Shown piece after piece: positions 61,504 through 64,000 of a stretch of DNA of 64,000 nt. The notes below the pieces were generated by a model, which saw nothing but the letters and a program-made list of their open reading frames with translations, had not been told where the DNA came from and ran no database searches. This DNA comes from Bradyrhizobium betae (GTDB lineage Bacteria > Pseudomonadota > Alphaproteobacteria > Rhizobiales > Xanthobacteraceae): NCBI RefSeq assembly GCF_008932115.1, contig NZ_CP044544.1, forward strand, positions 205,308-269,307, read 5' to 3'. Numbering within the stretch: position 1 is the stretch's first letter; each line of letters starts with the position of its first letter. The position numbers were made by a program, and so were the translations under genes.

Positions 61504-62753
61504 TTACGCCTTGGCCTCTTGCATCGCGACCGCCACGATGACCCCTGAGAGAAAGGTGAGCAGACCGACGCCGGCAATCGCCCAGGCAAGACCAAACGCA
61601 TCGCCGATCAAACCAGCAAGCGCGCGCGACCGCGTAGCCGAGGTCGCGCCAGAACCGGTAGATGCTGAGTGAACGGGCTCGCCAGGTTGGATGCGCGACA
61701 TCCGAGATTGCAGCGAGCAGGGTCGGGTAGACCATCGCCGTGCCGAGCCCAAGCAGCATGCTGGCGCCGAGCCACCAGCCGAAGCCGTTCAATGCGGCGA
61801 CCATGAACAGCGCGGCGGCCTGCAGCCACATGCCCCAGACGATCAGCCCTTTGCGGCCGAGGCGATCACTAAGTGGACCGGTGATCGTCTGCATCACGCC
61901 CCAGACACCGGGGTAGACGGCCTTCAGCACGCCAATGGGCTCGACGCCGAGCCCGCGCGCGCGAAGAAGAGCGGGAAGATCGCCCAGCTCATGCCGTCGT
62001 TGAGGTTGTTGACCAGTCCGGCCTGGCAGGCGGCGAACAGATTGCGGTCGCGAAAGGAGGTGCGCATGAATACCTCCTTGAACCCGACCGGATCGACTTT
62101 CGGATGATTGCCTGCCTCCAGCCGGACATGCTCGCTGGTGTCGCGGACGAGCAGAACCGACAGCCCGAGTCCAAGCACGGCGTAGCCAATGCCGAGATAG
62201 AACGGCTCCGGGCGAAGCGCTCCCGTCTCTGAGGCAATCCAGCCCGTCAGGAAGGCGGTCAAGCCGACCATTAGATAGCCGGCGAATTCATTAAGACCGA
62301 CAGCGAGCCGCGGGATTTCGGGCCGACGAGATCGATCTTCATGATGACGGTCATCGACCAGGCGAAACCCTGGCTGATGCCGAGGAGCACGTTGGCGCTG
62401 ACGATCCAGCTCCAGCTCGGTGCCCAGATGATCAGGAAGGGACCGGCAGGCCGATCACCCAGCCGAGGATCAGGACCCGCTTGCGGCCCCAGCTGTCCGC
62501 CAGTTGTCCGGACACCAGGTTCGTGAACGCCTTTGAGATGCCGAAGCTTGCGATGAAAGAGGCGATGACGGTGGTCGAGGCGAGCTTGAAGTCTTCCGAA
62601 CCGAGCAGCGGTACGACCGTGCGCTCCAATCCGACCATGCCGCCAACGAAGGCGTTGACCCAGGATAAGGAGAGCGAACTGTCGCCAGTTCTCACGCAGC
62701 CCAAGTCTGACCGCTGAATCCGTTGGCTGCGGAGGAGTCTTCGCCTCAGCCAT
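61504..62753 (-). pseudogene. MFS transporter, multiple frameshifts
   Basis: From ATG 62753 the pieces in successive frames are ENWRQFALLILGQ; LSWVNAFVGGMVGLERTVVP and LVSGQLADSWGRKRVLILGW; FLIIWAPSWSWIVSANVLLG; GLTAFLTGWIASETGALRPE; GVWGVMQTITGPLSDRLGRK; and LAGLIGDAFGLAWAIAGVGL to 61504. This is a complete 12-helix MFS in about six frame segments. It sits in a cassette with an MBL hydrolase and a divergent ArsR-rhodanese gene. Confidence 0.82.
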
Positions 62754-62755
62754 GG

Positions 62756-63496
62756 TCAGGCGGCCGCGGCCGTTGAGGCGGAATTGGCGGCCCTGAGCGC
62801 AGCTGCCTCGGGAGGCGCCGGCGGGATCTCGGCGAGCATGAAGCGGACGAACTCGGAGTCATCCTCGATCCGGAACGCCTCATTGTGACGCTTCTCGAAT
62901 CCGATGCTCGACCAAGGCTTGCCGCTAAGGCGCCGGCCACAGACCGAGCCGGCATAAGCGCCCGGGAGCACGTCAACGTAATCGGGGAGGGTCTTCAGCC
63001 GGCGGATGCTCTGGAAGAGATCTCTGGCTCCCTGTTCAGCGGTGACGGCGAGTTCGGTCCGGCCGAGGTCGCCAACCATCAGCGTGTGCCCCGGTCAACA
63101 CAAACCAAGGCTCGTCGGCGCGTGTGCGATCACTGACGAGCAGACAGATATGTTCCGGCGTATGGCCCGGCGTGTGCAACACCCGGACTTCGACGTTGCC
63201 GAGCGGCAGCACGTCGTCGTCGCGCACGGCCTTGAACGGGAATGAAACGTTCGCCCGCGAGGAAGAACATATTCGGCGCCCGCAGCCTCTGCGAGCTGTC
63301 GGCCCGCGGAGAGGTGGTCGGCATGAATGTGGGTGTCGATCACGAATTGAATGCGAACCCCAGCTGCTTCCGCCACGCGCAGATACGGTTCGATCGCGCC
63401 GACGGGATCGACCACGGCACCGGCAGCGCGGCCGCCGCAACCGAAGAGATAGGAGATGCCGACGGGGTCCTGATGCAGGAACTGACGAAGGATCAT
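62756..63496 (-). pseudogene. MBL-fold persulfide dioxygenase-like hydrolase, frameshifted
   Basis: ATG 63496 gives MILRQFLHQDPVGISYLFGC, then VVDPVGAIEPYLRVAEAAGV and the metal motif FVIDTHIHADHLSAGRQLAE. Around 63250 the frame moves to AVRDDDVLPLGNVEVRVLHT then PGHTPEHICLLVSDR, and after about 63100 to FQSIRRLKTLPDYVDVLPGA then YAGSVCG at the end. Two or more one-base changes. It ends three bases before the MFS gene start, so the two are one operon. Confidence 0.82.
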
Positions 63497-63569
63497 GGTC
63501 TTGTGCTCCTCATTTCAACGGGCTAGAAACACTCAATCGATCTGCTGAACGTTTCATTGAGGAGAGGTC

Positions 63570-64000
63570 GTGTCAAGCACCGGACCAAAACAGGCGATTT
63601 TCGCTAGCCTCGCGGAGGTGGCCCAAGCGCTCGGTCACGTCCACAGGCTGGAGTTGCTGGAGCACATCGCTCAGGGAGAACGGAGCGTCGAGCAGCTCTC
63701 CGTGCGGGCGAACCTTAACTTTGCCAACACGTCGCGCCATCTGCAGATCCTTCGGCGTGCACGTCTCGTCGAGACGCATCGCCGCGGCAAGCAAGTGCTC
63801 TACCGTCTTGCCGGCGACGCCGAGGTGGTCGATCTGATGCAGGCGCTCGGCCGCGTAGGCGAGCGGAACGTGGCCGAGGTGGAACGTGTCATGGCAGACT
63901 ATTTTCCGCGCCCGCGACGCTCTGGAGCCTGTGTTACGGGAGGACCTGCTGCACGGCTGCGGGATGGGCTCGTCACCGTGCTGGACGTCCGACCAGAAGA
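63570..64000 (+). CDS. ArsR-type regulator fused to rhodanese, runs off the window
   Basis: GTG 63570 after GAGGAGAG starts an ArsR-like winged helix: FASLAEVAQALGHVHRLELL, then ERSVEQLSVRANLNFANTSR, then HLQILRRARLVETHRRGKQV. After VMADYF about 20 codons look shifted (RARDALEPVLREDLLHG is readable one frame over), and the frame then returns to RLRDGLVTVLDVRPEE, the start of a rhodanese domain cut by the window end. Such ArsR-rhodanese proteins are thought to sense reactive sulfur. It diverges from the MBL-MFS operon. Confidence 0.78.
   Translation, partial: MSSTGPKQAIFASLAEVAQALGHVHRLELLEHIAQGERSVEQLSVRANLNFANTSRHLQILRRARLVETHRRGKQVLYRLAGDAEVVDLMQALGRVGERNVAEVERVMADYFPRPRRSGACVTGGPAARLRDGLVTVLDVRPE

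Noticed and set aside
1..64000. CRISPR array, tRNA or rRNA genes
   Set aside because: No regularly spaced direct repeats, cloverleaf ends or rRNA-like stretches were noticed in reading; a dedicated search (tRNAscan, Rfam) would settle it.

Overview
The window looks like an accessory, metal- and sulfur-handling region of an alphaproteobacterium of the Hyphomicrobiales (Bradyrhizobiaceae/Xanthobacteraceae-like). Pointers are an MbfA-type iron exporter behind a perfect Irr-style ICE palindrome, a DmeR-type regulator, a BigR-type sulfur operon, an ECF sigma/anti-sigma pair beside a sulfite dehydrogenase, and high GC with rhizobial-style proteins. No rRNA, tRNA, CRISPR array or complete mobile element was seen.

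Layout. 0-3 kb: a secreted beta-propeller protein, a membrane protein, and a mercury-type merR (frameshifted) diverging from a 27-residue secreted Cys peptide behind a textbook 19-bp-spacer MerR promoter. 3-9 kb: DUF302 protein, ECF sigma/anti-sigma, sulfite dehydrogenase with its cytochrome, a secreted metallo-beta-lactamase-fold hydrolase, a nucleoside phosphorylase and a methyltransferase with an internal deletion. 9.7-16 kb: two-component system, PepSY protein, two COG4705 membrane proteins, a broken PilZ gene and a PAP2 phosphatase. 16-19 kb (minus strand): a fluoride riboswitch with terminator, then a small membrane protein, crcB, phosphoglycerate mutase and a chain of genes overlapping by ATGA. 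19.5-27 kb: a ChrB-like / MFS / adaptor / RND operon behind palindromic operators, then ABC transporter remnants and a feoB relic. 27.6-32.6 kb: a second, partly decayed copy of the two-component/PepSY/COG4705/PilZ/PAP2 module. 32.8-38 kb: MbfA, encapsulated-ferritin homologue, cytochrome b561, a broken COG4705 gene, a broken CsoR-type regulator and a multicopper oxidase. 38-46 kb: BigR-type sulfide operon (rhodanese, TauE/SafE, persulfide dioxygenase-rhodanese), DoxX, DUF302, a 5'-nucleotidase-like protein and tsdBA. 45.7-47.3 kb: truncated conjugation genes, a truncated cytochrome and a broken PilZ gene. 47-53.5 kb: DmeR-CzcB-CzcA-CDF operon. 54-64 kb: mostly damaged genes (ynfA, multicopper oxidase, chrA, soxB, acyltransferase, MFS, MBL hydrolase), an IS3 transposase relic and an ArsR-rhodanese gene running off the end.

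The intact genes form a coherent programme: detoxification of reduced sulfur (sulfite, sulfide/persulfide, thiosulfate) and of metals and anions (Hg-type sensor, Cu, Co/Ni/Zn, chromate, iron, fluoride). Several regulatory sites are readable directly: MerR promoter, ICE box, BigR-like inverted repeats, DmeR-like G/C-tract, PadR palindrome and fluoride riboswitch. About 20 genes carry frameshifts, many by one base and several in G or C runs. This is either real decay of an island or residual assembly error, and it should be kept in mind for every pseudogene call.
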